A DNA stretch of 64,000 bases from Streptomyces sp. NBC_01231 (GTDB lineage: Bacteria > Actinomycetota > Actinomycetes > Streptomycetales > Streptomycetaceae): the NCBI GenBank assembly GCA_035999765.1, contig CP108521.1, forward strand, positions 7,006,001 to 7,070,000, written 5' to 3'. The position numbers were made by a program, and so were the translations under genes. Below the pieces are notes generated by a model, which was given only the letters and a program-made list of their open reading frames with translations, was not told the origin of the DNA and did not search any database. The stretch's first letter is position 1. Each line of letters opens with the position of its first letter. Positions 53,912 through 64,000 of this stretch are shown here, piece after piece.

Positions 53912-55042
53912 ATGACTGACACCACGCAGCCCACCCGTCCGCTCCGCGTCCTCGCCGCCATGTCGGGCGGGGTCGACTCCGCCGTCGCCGCCGCCCGCGC
54001 GGCCGAGGCGGGGCACGACGTGACCGGCGTCCATCTCGCCCTCTCCGCGAACCCGCAGTCGTTCCGCACGGGAGCGCGTGGCTGTTGCACCATCGAGGAC
54101 TCCCGCGACGCCCGCCGCGCCGCCGACGTCATCGGCATCCCGTTCTACGTGTGGGACCTCGCCGACCGCTTCCGCGAGGACGTCGTCGAGGACTTCGTCG
54201 CCGAGTACGAGGCCGGCCGTACCCCGAACCCCTGCCTGCGCTGCAACGAGAAGATCAAGTTCGCGGCCCTGCTCGACAAGGCGCTCGCTCTCGGCTTCGA
54301 CGCGGTCTGCACCGGCCACTACGCCCAGGTGATCGTGAACTCCGGCGGCACCCGCGAACTGCACCGCGCCTCCGACATGGCGAAGGACCAGTCGTACGTC
54401 CTCGGCGTCCTGGACGACCGGCAGCTCGCCCACGCGATGTTCCCGCTCGGCGACACCGTCACCACGAAGGACGAGATCCGCGCGGAGGCCGAGCGCCGCG
54501 GCCTCGCGGTCGCCAAGAAGCCCGACTCGCACGACATCTGCTTCATCGCCGACGGCGACACCCAGGGCTTCCTCGCCAAGCGCCTCGGCAAGGCCGAGGG
54601 CGACATCGTGGACGAGTCGGGGAGCAGGCTCGGCACCCACGAGGGCGCGTACGGCTACACCATCGGCCAGCGCAAGGGCCTCAGGATCGGCACCCCGGCC
54701 CCCGACGGCAAGCCGCGCTACGTCCTCGACATCTCCCCGGTCGACAACACGGTGACGGTCGGCCCGGCGGCCGCGCTGGACGTGACCGCACTGACGGCGA
54801 TCAAGCCACGCTGGTGCGGAGCCGCACCCGTCGGCCCCGGCACCTACACCGCCCAGCTGCGCGCCCACGGCGGCGAGACCGAGGTACACGCCGAACCGGT
54901 CGACGGCACCCTGGAGGTGACGTTCACCGAGCCGGTCCGCGGCGTCGCCCCGGGGCAGGCGATCGTGCTGTACGACGGCACGCGCGTGGTGGGGTCGGCG
55001 ACGATCGCGTCGACGGTGCGGGCGACGGCCGGGGTCGCCTGA
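53912..55042 (+). CDS. mnmA: tRNA-specific 2-thiouridylase
   Basis: 376 aa. It thiolates U34 of Lys, Glu and Gln tRNAs using ATP and a persulfide. The PP-loop is [10 protein letters not shown]; the paired catalytic Cys residues are in N-P-C-L-R-C-N-E-K and H-D-I-C-F-I. The C-terminal beta-barrel is complete. ATG 53912 follows GGAAGGG. It is close to the cysteine desulfurase that likely serves it. Also called trmU in older annotations. Confidence 0.95.
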   Translation: MTDTTQPTRPLRVLAAMSGGVDSAVAAARAAEAGHDVTGVHLALSANPQSFRTGARGCCTIEDSRDARRAADVIGIPFYVWDLADRFREDVVEDFVAEYEAGRTPNPCLRCNEKIKFAALLDKALALGFDAVCTGHYAQVIVNSGGTRELHRASDMAKDQSYVLGVLDDRQLAHAMFPLGDTVTTKDEIRAEAERRGLAVAKKPDSHDICFIADGDTQGFLAKRLGKAEGDIVDESGSRLGTHEGAYGYTIGQRKGLRIGTPAPDGKPRYVLDISPVDNTVTVGPAAALDVTALTAIKPRWCGAAPVGPGTYTAQLRAHGGETEVHAEPVDGTLEVTFTEPVRGVAPGQAIVLYDGTRVVGSATIASTVRATAGVA

Positions 55043-55073
55043 ACCGACGGCCGGGGCGGCCCGGTCCGTACCC

Positions 55074-55853
55074 CTACTGACCCAGGAACTCCGCCAGCAC
55101 AGGTGCCAGCACCTGCGGATCCACCATGTGGGTCTGCCCCTCCAGCACCCTGTACGAGCCCTCGGGTGCCGCCTCGGCGACCGCCTGGGCCGCCTCGCGC
55201 AGCCACCCCGGGCTCGCGCTGCCCGCCGCGGACAGGACCGGGACGGTGACCGACGCCAGCAGGTCCCGGGGCACCAGGCCGTCGCCCATGACCGTGTTGT
55301 CGTGGGCGAGGCTCGGGGCGATGGCCTCCATGCCGGACCACATGGGGGACTGGCGGGCGCCCTGGATCATCTGCTCGGCCAGGCCGGTCAGCCTCAGGAA
55401 CAGCTCCACCGCGTCCCCACGCCGCCCGTGTGCGAGCGCCTCGTCCAGGCGCTCGGTGTACTCGGCGCGCTCCTTGGCGCCGCCCTCGTACACGGCGTAC
55501 GGCACCTCGTACACGGCCACCCGGCGCACCGGCAGTCCGCTCGCCGCGGCGTGCAGCGCCAGCGCGCCGCCGGACGAGATGCCGTACAGCGCCGCCTCGC
55601 CGCCCAGCAGCTCGATCAGCGCGGCCAGGTCCTCGACCTCCCGGTCCACCGCGTAGGGGGCCGTGTCGCCGCTCTCGCCGCGGCCCCGACGGTCGTACAC
55701 GACGACGTCGAAACGGTCCGCCAGGGCGGCGGCCAGCGGCCGCATCGTGCCGCCCGTCGACATCGCGCCGCTCACCAGGACGACCGCCGGGCCCTGTCCG
55801 GTGCGTTCGTACGCGACAGGGGTGCCGTCGCGCGAAAGGGTCTTCTTGTCCAT
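55074..55853 (-). CDS. Alpha/beta-fold hydrolase
   Basis: 259 aa without signal peptide. The nucleophile elbow is Y-G-I-S-S-G-G-A-L (Ser near residue 94), preceded by the oxyanion region V-L-V-S-G-A-M-S and D-R-R-G-R-G-E-S-G. The final His is in G-Q-T-H-M-V-D. Cytoplasmic and of unknown substrate; similar to small non-specific esterases or lactonases. Convergent with mnmA, with only 31 bp between stops. Confidence 0.85.
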   Translation of the reverse strand: MDKKTLSRDGTPVAYERTGQGPAVVLVSGAMSTGGTMRPLAAALADRFDVVVYDRRGRGESGDTAPYAVDREVEDLAALIELLGGEAALYGISSGGALALHAAASGLPVRRVAVYEVPYAVYEGGAKERAEYTERLDEALAHGRRGDAVELFLRLTGLAEQMIQGARQSPMWSGMEAIAPSLAHDNTVMGDGLVPRDLLASVTVPVLSAAGSASPGWLREAAQAVAEAAPEGSYRVLEGQTHMVDPQVLAPVLAEFLGQ

Positions 55854-55902
55854 GCCTCAGAAGACTGCCCCACAGCACCGGATTAATCGGTCACCACACC
55901 GG

Positions 55903-56229
55903 CTACTCCACTTCTTCCACTTCGTAGAAGCAGAGGTGGTCCTTGATACCGGCCACGTCCGGCTTCGGTTCGGGGTAGGCCCACACCACGTCCGCCGCGT
56001 CCGGCAGCGACCAGTAGGAGGCCGTTCCCTTGAACGGACAGTACGTGTGGGTGTCGGAGGGGGTCAGCAGGTCGAGCCGTACGTCCTCGGGCGGGAGGTA
56101 GTAGCGCACCGGACAGCCCGTCTCCCGCAGGAGAAGGGGCCGTTCACTCTCCGCCAGCACCTGGTCGCCATGGACGGCCCGTACGCGCCGCGTGCCCTGC
56201 TCGATGGTGATCGTGTGTCCTTCAGCCAT
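55903..56229 (-). CDS. DUF427-family protein
   Basis: 108 aa, a complete DUF427 domain: R-V-R-A-V-H-G-D-Q-V-L-A, R-Y-Y-L-P-P-E-D-V-R, Y-C-P-F-K-G-T-A-S-Y-W and A-W-A-Y-P-E-P-like V-W-A-Y-P-E-P-K-P. The conserved C-P-F-K-G-x-A motif is exact. The family is small, cytoplasmic and of unknown function in bacteria. It is divergent from the LOG-family gene across 50 bp. Confidence 0.88.
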   Translation of the reverse strand: MAEGHTITIEQGTRRVRAVHGDQVLAESERPLLLRETGCPVRYYLPPEDVRLDLLTPSDTHTYCPFKGTASYWSLPDAADVVWAYPEPKPDVAGIKDHLCFYEVEEVE

Positions 56230-56279
56230 ACCGTGAAAGCACTCGGGGGCCCCTGGTTCTTCCCGCGTACGGTGACCGT

Positions 56280-56819
56280 ATGCGAATCTGCGTCTTCCTC
56301 TCCGCCGCCGACCTCGACGACCGCTACACCCGTCCGGCGCGCGAGTTCGCCGAACTGATCGGCAAGGGCGGACACACCCTCGTCTGGGGAGGCTCCGACG
56401 TCGGGCTGATGAAGGTGGTCGCGGACGGGGTGCAGGAGGCGGGCGGTCGGCTCTGCGGGGTCTCCGTGGACTTCCTGGCGGCCAAGGCGCGGCAGGGCGT
56501 CGAGGAGATGGTGATCGCGAAGGACCTCGCCGAGCGCAAGAAGCTGCTCCTGGACAGGGCTGACGCGGTGGTCGTCATGGTGGGCGGCACCGGCACGCTG
56601 GACGAGGCCACCGAGATCCTGGAGCTGAAGAAGCACGGGCACACCGACAAGCCGGTGGTGCTTCTCAACACCGCGGGCTTCTACGACGGCCTCAAGGAGC
56701 AGTTCCGCCGCATGGAGGACGAGGGGTTCCTGCCTCGGCCGCTGACCGACCTGGTGTTCTTCGCCCAGGAGCCGGTGGGGGCGCTGGCGTACCTCGAGGA
56801 GAGCGCGGGCGTCGAGTGA
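56280..56819 (+). CDS. LOG-family (nucleotide 5'-monophosphate phosphoribohydrolase-like) protein
   Basis: 179 aa. The Rossmann-like fold carries L-V-W-G-G-S-D-V-G-L-M and the family active-site signature, here V-G-G-T-G-T-L-D-E, where P-G-G-x-G-T-x-x-E is usual. Pro is replaced by Val, so activity may be altered. LOG enzymes release cytokinin-type bases or other bases from nucleotide monophosphates. It is 34 bp before the SDR gene. Confidence 0.85.
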   Translation: MRICVFLSAADLDDRYTRPAREFAELIGKGGHTLVWGGSDVGLMKVVADGVQEAGGRLCGVSVDFLAAKARQGVEEMVIAKDLAERKKLLLDRADAVVVMVGGTGTLDEATEILELKKHGHTDKPVVLLNTAGFYDGLKEQFRRMEDEGFLPRPLTDLVFFAQEPVGALAYLEESAGVE

Positions 56820-56853
56820 GGTGGGTGCGGTGCCCGGCCCGGGTGATGCGAGC

Positions 56854-57552
56854 ATGGCGGACATGGCGACACATGTGATCACCGGGGCCGGATCCGGCAT
56901 CGGCGCGGCCGTGGCCCGCCGGCTGCACGCGCGCGGGGACGATCTCGTGCTGCACGCGCGCGACGCGCGCCGTGCCAAGGAACTGGCGGCGGAGTTTCCC
57001 GGGGCGAGGACACTGGTCGGCGACCTCGCGGACCCCGACAAGCTGTCCTGGGCCTTCTCCCACCAAACGCTCCCGGACCGGGTGGACTCCCTCCTGCACA
57101 TCGCCGGCGTGGTCGACCTCGGGCCGGTCGGCGAGCTGACTCCCAAGTCCTGGCGCCATCAGCTCAACGTCAATCTGATCGCGCCCGCCGAGCTGACCCG
57201 CCACTTCCTGCCCCAACTCCGCACCGCCCACGGCCACGTGGTGTTCGTGAACTCGGGCGCGGGGCTGCGGGCGAGCGCCGAGTGGTCCGCGTACGCCGCC
57301 TCCAAGCACGGCCTGAAGGCGCTCGCCGACTCGCTCCGCAACGAGGAGCACGACAACGGCGTCCGTGTCACCACGGTCTACCCCGGCCGCACCGCGAGCC
57401 CCATGCAGGTCAAGGTCCACCAGCAGGAGGGCAAGGAGTACGACCCCGCGCGGTGGATCGACCCCGAGTCGGTCGCGACGACGATCCTGCTCGCCCTCGA
57501 CCTGCCGAGGGACGCGGAGATCAACGACCTGACGGTGCGGCCGGGGCGGTGA
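56854..57552 (+). CDS. Short-chain dehydrogenase/reductase
   Basis: 232 aa, NAD(P)-dependent SDR. Cofactor motif T-G-A-G-S-G-I-G at the start, then N-S-G-A-G and the catalytic Y-A-A-S-K, all in canonical spacing; the substrate-side Ser precedes it in V-F-V-N-S-G. ATG 56854 or 56863 can be used, neither with a clear Shine-Dalgarno. Substrate unknown. It runs with the LOG gene and may be co-transcribed. Confidence 0.88.
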   Translation: MADMATHVITGAGSGIGAAVARRLHARGDDLVLHARDARRAKELAAEFPGARTLVGDLADPDKLSWAFSHQTLPDRVDSLLHIAGVVDLGPVGELTPKSWRHQLNVNLIAPAELTRHFLPQLRTAHGHVVFVNSGAGLRASAEWSAYAASKHGLKALADSLRNEEHDNGVRVTTVYPGRTASPMQVKVHQQEGKEYDPARWIDPESVATTILLALDLPRDAEINDLTVRPGR

Positions 57553-57602
57553 AGGGAGGCTTCGCGGGCGAGGTCGCACCGAGCCCTACGTAGGCTTCAC
57601 CC

Positions 57603-58604
57603 GTGAACGCACACTTCAGCTTCGGCCCCGCCACCGGAATCGGCTCCATGCCCGGCGGTGACGCCCGCGAGGCCGCCAAGACCGTCACCGGGTCCTTCGA
57701 GGACTTCCCGTTCCTCACCGAGCTGCCCGCCCGGGGGCCGGGCGCGGACATGATCGGCCGCACCGCCGGTCTGCTCGTCGAGCTCTACGCGCGCGTGGAG
57801 CCCAGCGGCTGGCGGATCGGTGACCGCCCGGGACGGGACACCAAGCGGGCCCGGTCCTGGCTCGGCGAGGACCTGGACGCCCTGGAGGAGTTCACCCAGG
57901 GATACGAGGGCCCGCTGAAGGTCCAGGCGGTCGGGCCCTGGACCCTGGCGGCCGCCCTGGAGCTGAGGAACGGCGAGGCCGCCCTCTCCGACGCGGGCGC
58001 CTGCCGTGACCTCGCCGCCTCCCTCGCCGAAGGGCTGCGCGTGCATCTGGAGGAGGTCCGGCGCCGGATCCCCGGCGCCCAGGTCGTCCTCCAGCTCGAC
58101 GAGCCGTCCCTCGTCGCCGTACTGCGCGGCCATGTGAAGTCCGCCAGCGGCTACCGCACTCACCGTGCCATGGACCGCCAGGTGGTCGAGGACACGCTCC
58201 GGGACGTCGTCGGGGTCCACGGCGGCGGACCGGTCGTGGTCCACTCGTGCGCGCCGGACGTCCCGTTCGCCCTGCTGCGCCGGGCGGGCGCGGCCGCGGT
58301 CTCCTTCGACTTCTCGCTTCTCACCGAGCGTGACGACGACGCGATCGGTGAGGCGGTGGAAGCGGGGACCCGGCTCTTCGCCGGAGTGGTGCCGGGCACG
58401 GACGGCCCATTGTCAGACCCTGCCGGTAGCGTCATGGGTGTCAGAACGCTGTGGCGCAGGCTGGGGCTGCATCCGGGACTTCTCACGGAGGCGGTCACGG
58501 TGACTCCGGCGTGCGGCCTCGCGGGGGCTTCTCCCGCGTACGCACGCGAGGCGCTCGCCCACTGCGTCCGGGCGGCGAGATCCCTCGCGGACAACCCTGA
58601 GTAA
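57603..58604 (+). CDS. MetE C-terminal-like (cobalamin-independent methionine synthase-type) protein
   Basis: 333 aa, the size of a single MetE-like barrel rather than full MetE. The start I-G-S-M-P-G-G and later L-Q-L-D-E-P-S, plus zinc ligands H-S-C (near residue 217) and the final A-C-G-L-A-G, are conserved. It probably transfers a methyl group to a thiol, but lacks the folate-binding N-terminal half of MetE, so the donor is unclear. GTG 57603. It is followed by ligA after 15 bp, an arrangement common in streptomycetes. Confidence 0.85.
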   Translation: MNAHFSFGPATGIGSMPGGDAREAAKTVTGSFEDFPFLTELPARGPGADMIGRTAGLLVELYARVEPSGWRIGDRPGRDTKRARSWLGEDLDALEEFTQGYEGPLKVQAVGPWTLAAALELRNGEAALSDAGACRDLAASLAEGLRVHLEEVRRRIPGAQVVLQLDEPSLVAVLRGHVKSASGYRTHRAMDRQVVEDTLRDVVGVHGGGPVVVHSCAPDVPFALLRRAGAAAVSFDFSLLTERDDDAIGEAVEAGTRLFAGVVPGTDGPLSDPAGSVMGVRTLWRRLGLHPGLLTEAVTVTPACGLAGASPAYAREALAHCVRAARSLADNPE

Positions 58605-60812
<2,208 letters not shown>

Positions 60813-60830
60813 CGAGGAACAGCGGTTGAA

Positions 60831-60870
60831 GGCCACCCGATCAGCGCATACCAGATGCATACGGGTGGCC
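60831..60870 (+). terminator. 9-bp inverted repeat after ligA
   Basis: GGCCACCCG (60831-60839) and CGGGTGGCC (60862-60870), separated by 22 bases that also contain the direct repeat GCATAC twice. It is a probable ligA terminator in the 282-bp gap before the GGDEF-EAL gene. The rest of the gap shows a small hairpin (CCTGAA/TTCAGG near 60979) but no other gene. Confidence 0.5.
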
Positions 60871-61094
60871 GGGGCGCATTCGGGCAACCGTCGACGACCG
60901 CCGCCCGTAAAAGCCTTCTGCGGCCTACTGTTGAGAGGTGCGCCTGCCGTGCCCAGCTGCGGCCGGGGCATCCCTTTGCTCCTGAAGAGCCTTCAGGGGC
61001 GGTGGGAAGGGTTGACCAACGCGGCGCCGTCGAGGGTTGTTGTCGGGCACCGGGCCGCGTGGCGTGGGCACCGCCGGCTGTGAGAGGGACGGGA

Positions 61095-63350
61095 ATGGAA
61101 CCGAGCGAGAGCGCCCCCCCGGACTCACGGCTGCGCCTGCGCCGGATGGTCGGCGCATGGCGGGAGAGCCGGTGGACCGGGCTGACCGGGGAGCGTCCGG
61201 GCGCCGAGCGGCACGCCGCCGGACAGTACCCGGCCGGACCCTACACGGCGGCCGAAGGCCTTGCCGCCTTCCCCCGCACCACCGAACGCACGCCCGGACT
61301 GCCGGGCGAGGAACCGGACCGGCACCTGTCCTGGCCCACGCTGCCCGCCGCGATCGTCGCGTCCGCCGGATTCGTGCTGGGCGCCGGCTTCTACCGGGCC
61401 TTCACCGGCGGCCACGCGCTCTTCCCGTCCGGCACGGTCGGCTGGTCCCTGGCCGTGCTGACCGGAGTCATCGTCGGCCATCTGGTCGCCCTCGGCCGCG
61501 CCCGCTGGTGGGGTGGCACCGGCTCCGGCGCCGCCCTCACCCTCGCCGTCCTGCTGTTGTACGGCTGGGTGTCGGCCGGCCTGGTCAGCCTGACCGTGGT
61601 CCTGCTGGTCGGTGTGGCCCGCCGGCACCGCTGGCGACAGGGCGTGCTGCACGGCGCGGTGGACATCCTCGGCATCGCCGCCGGTGCCCTGCTGCTCGGC
61701 GCGTTCGGCCGAGTGCCGTCCGTCGAGCGCCCCTGGAACTCCGAATCCTGGACGTTCTACACCGCCCCCCAGGTGGTGCTGGTCGCGGTCGCCTATCTCG
61801 CGGTCACCCGCATCCTGGGCTGGTATCTCCACGCCCCGCGCTCCAGCGGTCTGCCGACCGTCGCGCGCACCGCCCTGGTCAGACAGGGCCTGGTCGCCGT
61901 CGCGCTGCTCGGCATCGCGCCCCTGATCTGTGTGGTCGCCACCGCCGAGCCCATCCTGCTGCCGCTGTTCGCCATTCCGCTCATCGCCCTCGACTCCACC
62001 CTCTGGATGGCCCGGGCCCGGGCCGAGGAGCAGCTGCGCGATCCGCTGACCGGGCTTCCCAACCGCCAGTGGCTGCTGGAACGCATCTGGACCGCCCTGG
62101 ACGACGCGGAACGCATAGGCGCCCGCTCCGCCCTGATGCTCATCGACCTGGACCGCTTCCGGTCGGTCAACGACACGTTGGGCCACCTCGCCGGTGACCG
62201 GCTGCTGTTGCAGATCGCCGACCGGCTCCGGCTGGCGCTGCCCCGAGGCGCGGAGGCGGCGCGGCTCGGCGGTGACGAGTTCGCCGTCTTACTGCCGGTC
62301 GCCGACTCCACCACCTCCGCGACCCGGGTCGCCCGCGGCCTCGTGGCCGCCCTCAGCTCCCCGCTCGACCTCGACGGCCTCACCCTCGTGCTGGAGGCCA
62401 GCGCCGGAGTCGCCGTCTTCCCCGACCACGCCCTCGACGCCGAGGGACTGCTGCGCCGGGCCGACGTGGCGATGTACCAGGCGAAGCGCGACCGTACGGG
62501 CGTCGAGGTCTACGAGTCCAAGCGGGACTCCAACACACCGGACCGGCTCGGACTGCTCGGTGATCTGCGCCGGGCCCTGGACGCCCACGAGGTCCAGCTG
62601 CACTACCAGCCCAAGGTCCGCTTCGACGGACAGGTGGCCGGGCTCGAAGCCCTGGTCCGCTGGGTGCACCCCGAGCGGGGCAAGGTCCCGCCGGACGAGT
62701 TCATCGCCATCGCCGAGTCGTCCGGGCTGATGCCCTATCTCACGGAGTACGTCCTCGACACGGCCCTCGCCCAGGTCGCGCGGTGGCGCTCCCAGGGGCT
62801 GTTCGTCCCGGTGGCGGTCAACGTCTCCCCGCGCGATGTCCACACCCCCGGCTTCGCGGGATCGGTGGCCGCCCGGCTGGCCCGTCACGGTGTCCCCGCG
62901 GGATCGCTCCAACTGGAGATAACCGAGCACGTCCTCCTGGAGGACCCGCAGCGTGCCGCCGACACCCTCGCCGGGCTGACCGCGCACGGCGTGAAGATGT
63001 CCCTGGACGACTTCGGCACCGGCTACTCCTCGCTGGTGCACCTGCGTCGGCTTCCCGTCAGCGAGCTGAAGATCGACCGGTCCTTCGTGGCCCGCCTCGC
63101 CGTCGACAACGAGGACGCGGCGATCGTGCGCTGCACGGTCGACCTCGCGCATTCCCTGGGCCTCCTCGTGGTCGCCGAGGGCGTCGAGGACGACGAGACC
63201 TGGGAGCGGCTGCGCGACCTGGGCTGTGATGCCGTACAGGGCTGGCTGGTCGCGGCGGCGATGCCGCCGGAGGAGACGACGGCGTGGCTGCTGGCGCGGG
63301 GTTCGCGGGGCTGGCAGCGGCCGCGTGCGGCGCTGCCGGCCGCCGAGTAA
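61095..63350 (+). CDS. GGDEF-EAL membrane protein (c-di-GMP turnover) with a TTA codon
   Basis: 751 aa. The first 80 residues are cytoplasmic and the next 220 hold about six membrane helices. The GGDEF domain has the intact R-L-G-G-D-E-F; the EAL domain has E-A-L-V-R-W, catalytic E-I-T-E, the loop D-D-F-G-T-G-Y-S-S and K-I-D-R-S-F. Both activities look possible. The product-inhibition site R-x-x-D before GGDEF is absent. Codon 399 (62289-62291), three codons after the GGDEF motif, is TTA. It corresponds in position to S. coelicolor cdgF, as recalled. GAGG lies 8 bases before ATG 61095. Confidence 0.93.
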   Translation: MEPSESAPPDSRLRLRRMVGAWRESRWTGLTGERPGAERHAAGQYPAGPYTAAEGLAAFPRTTERTPGLPGEEPDRHLSWPTLPAAIVASAGFVLGAGFYRAFTGGHALFPSGTVGWSLAVLTGVIVGHLVALGRARWWGGTGSGAALTLAVLLLYGWVSAGLVSLTVVLLVGVARRHRWRQGVLHGAVDILGIAAGALLLGAFGRVPSVERPWNSESWTFYTAPQVVLVAVAYLAVTRILGWYLHAPRSSGLPTVARTALVRQGLVAVALLGIAPLICVVATAEPILLPLFAIPLIALDSTLWMARARAEEQLRDPLTGLPNRQWLLERIWTALDDAERIGARSALMLIDLDRFRSVNDTLGHLAGDRLLLQIADRLRLALPRGAEAARLGGDEFAVLLPVADSTTSATRVARGLVAALSSPLDLDGLTLVLEASAGVAVFPDHALDAEGLLRRADVAMYQAKRDRTGVEVYESKRDSNTPDRLGLLGDLRRALDAHEVQLHYQPKVRFDGQVAGLEALVRWVHPERGKVPPDEFIAIAESSGLMPYLTEYVLDTALAQVARWRSQGLFVPVAVNVSPRDVHTPGFAGSVAARLARHGVPAGSLQLEITEHVLLEDPQRAADTLAGLTAHGVKMSLDDFGTGYSSLVHLRRLPVSELKIDRSFVARLAVDNEDAAIVRCTVDLAHSLGLLVVAEGVEDDETWERLRDLGCDAVQGWLVAAAMPPEETTAWLLARGSRGWQRPRAALPAAE

Positions 63351-63438
63351 CCGCAGGTACGCCGTCAGAACGGCCGGTTCTCGCGGAGTGCGGTCGGGGA
63401 GCGGCAGCGCGCAGCCGCCGGTGGTGCGGGGAAACCGT

Positions 63439-63469
63439 TTAACAGGCACAGCGCGCCGCCCCATAGGAT
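63439..63469 (+). promoter_or_regulatory. Promoter of gatC-gatA
   Basis: TTAACA (63439-63444), 19-bp spacer, -10 TAGGAT (63464-63469), a perfect match to the vegetative Streptomyces -10. Start point near 63476, giving about 32 bases of leader before gatC. Confidence 0.55.
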
Positions 63470-63507
63470 TGGTCCCAAACCACTCACTCACCCCAGAGGA
63501 TCGCTGC

Positions 63508-63804
63508 ATGCCTGGCATCACGCGCGAGGAGGTCGCCCACCTCGCCCGGCTGGCGCGTCTGGAGCTGAAGCCCGAAGAGCTCGACCACTTCGCGGGACAG
63601 CTGGACGACATCATCGGCGCGGTCGCCCGCGTCAGTGAGGTCGCCGACCAAGACGTACCGCCGACCTCGCACCCGCTCCCGCTGACGAACGTCATGCGGA
63701 ACGACGAGGTCCGTCCGTCGCTCACCCCCGAGCAGGCGCTCTCCGGCGCCCCGGCCCAGGAGCAGCAGCGTTTCAAGGTGCCGCAGATCCTGGGGGAGGA
63801 CTAA
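63508..63804 (+). CDS. gatC: Aspartyl/glutamyl-tRNA amidotransferase subunit C
   Basis: 98 aa, the small chaperone-like subunit of GatCAB, which makes Gln-tRNA (and in some bacteria Asn-tRNA) by amidating misacylated tRNA. Family features: [12 protein letters not shown] near the start, [13 protein letters not shown] in the middle and V-P-Q-I-L at the end. AGAGGA lies 7 bases before ATG 63508. gatA begins 5 bp after its stop. Confidence 0.95.
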   Translation: MPGITREEVAHLARLARLELKPEELDHFAGQLDDIIGAVARVSEVADQDVPPTSHPLPLTNVMRNDEVRPSLTPEQALSGAPAQEQQRFKVPQILGED

Positions 63805-63809
63805 CCGCC

Positions 63810-64000
63810 ATGACGGACCACATCACCATCATCAAGCTCACGGCCGCCGAGACCGCCGCGAAGATCGCCTCCGGCGAGCTCACGGCCGTCGAGGTCGCCG
63901 AGGCGCATCTGGCGCGCATCGAGGCCGTCGACGAGAAGGTGCACGCCTTCCTGCACGTCGACCGTGAGGGCGCTCTCGCGCAGGCCCGTGCCGTCGACGA
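63810..64000 (+). CDS. gatA: Aspartyl/glutamyl-tRNA amidotransferase subunit A (5' part)
   Basis: The first 63 codons only; the frame continues beyond the window. ATG 63810 follows GGGGGAGGA (63792-63800). The residues [21 protein letters not shown] and H-A-F-L-H-V are typical of the GatA N-terminus, ahead of the amidase catalytic triad, which is not reached here. Confidence 0.93.
   Translation, partial: MTDHITIIKLTAAETAAKIASGELTAVEVAEAHLARIEAVDEKVHAFLHVDREGALAQARAVD

Overview
The window reads as a core chromosomal segment of a Streptomyces (or very close actinomycete). Coding density and third-position G+C are very high. GTG starts are common, and many neighbouring genes overlap by 1 to 4 bases (ATGA, GTGA or TGATG). 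The gene set is typical of the genus: L,D-transpeptidase lipoproteins, an EF-hand protein of the CabC/CabD type, SseB-domain proteins, and a GGDEF-EAL protein. The order sdaA-glyA-gcvH-gcvT, oligopeptide ABC genes, cysteine desulfurase, mnmA, MetE-like, ligA, GGDEF-EAL, gatC-gatA resembles from memory the SCO5457 to SCO5499 stretch of S. coelicolor. No alignment was run. The 8.7-31.3 kb interior looks expanded relative to that order and is the most accessory part.

Layout. 0-8.6 kb: a truncated gene start, two paralogous L,D-transpeptidase lipoproteins, an enoyl-CoA hydratase, a HATPase-type regulator, a degenerate polysaccharide-deacetylase-like protein with a beta-propeller lipoprotein, a GNAT/MerR divergent pair, and the EF-hand protein. 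8.7-12.1 kb: a second-type leuA with a leucine-rich leader peptide and attenuator, a coupled orphan ABC ATPase, and a divergent FadR-type GntR regulator. 12.2-13.4 kb: an F420-reductase-like protein and a GH25 protein. 13.6-23.7 kb: a nine-gene minus-strand operon for purine nucleoside salvage (amidohydrolase, LacI regulator, glutamine-amidotransferase-like protein, deoD, BMP-type ABC transporter, secreted phytase-like protein). Two identical CAAAACGTTTTG operators mark it. 23.75-31.2 kb: a transposase fossil, a lipoprotein, a membrane protein, PPOX, MFS with MarR, and a large LuxR-type LAL regulator.

31.4-36 kb: gcvT-gcvH-glyA-sdaA, read leftwards behind a tandem glycine riboswitch. This should turn excess glycine into one-carbon units, serine and finally pyruvate. 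Two SseB-family proteins and a P-loop kinase-like protein follow. 39-45.4 kb: a five-gene oligopeptide ABC importer. 45.5-51.9 kb: an M1 peptidase, a TRIC-type channel, an esterase, a thioesterase, a repeat-rich lipoprotein, and a TetR regulator facing two small membrane proteins. 52-64 kb: mostly housekeeping (cysteine desulfurase and MnmA for tRNA thiolation, amidase, LOG, SDR, MetE-like, LigA, a c-di-GMP enzyme, GatC and the start of GatA).

Three genes carry an in-frame TTA codon: the HATPase regulator, the M1 peptidase and the GGDEF-EAL protein. TTA implies dependence on bldA tRNA and so on development. No tRNA, rRNA, CRISPR array or intact insertion sequence was seen.
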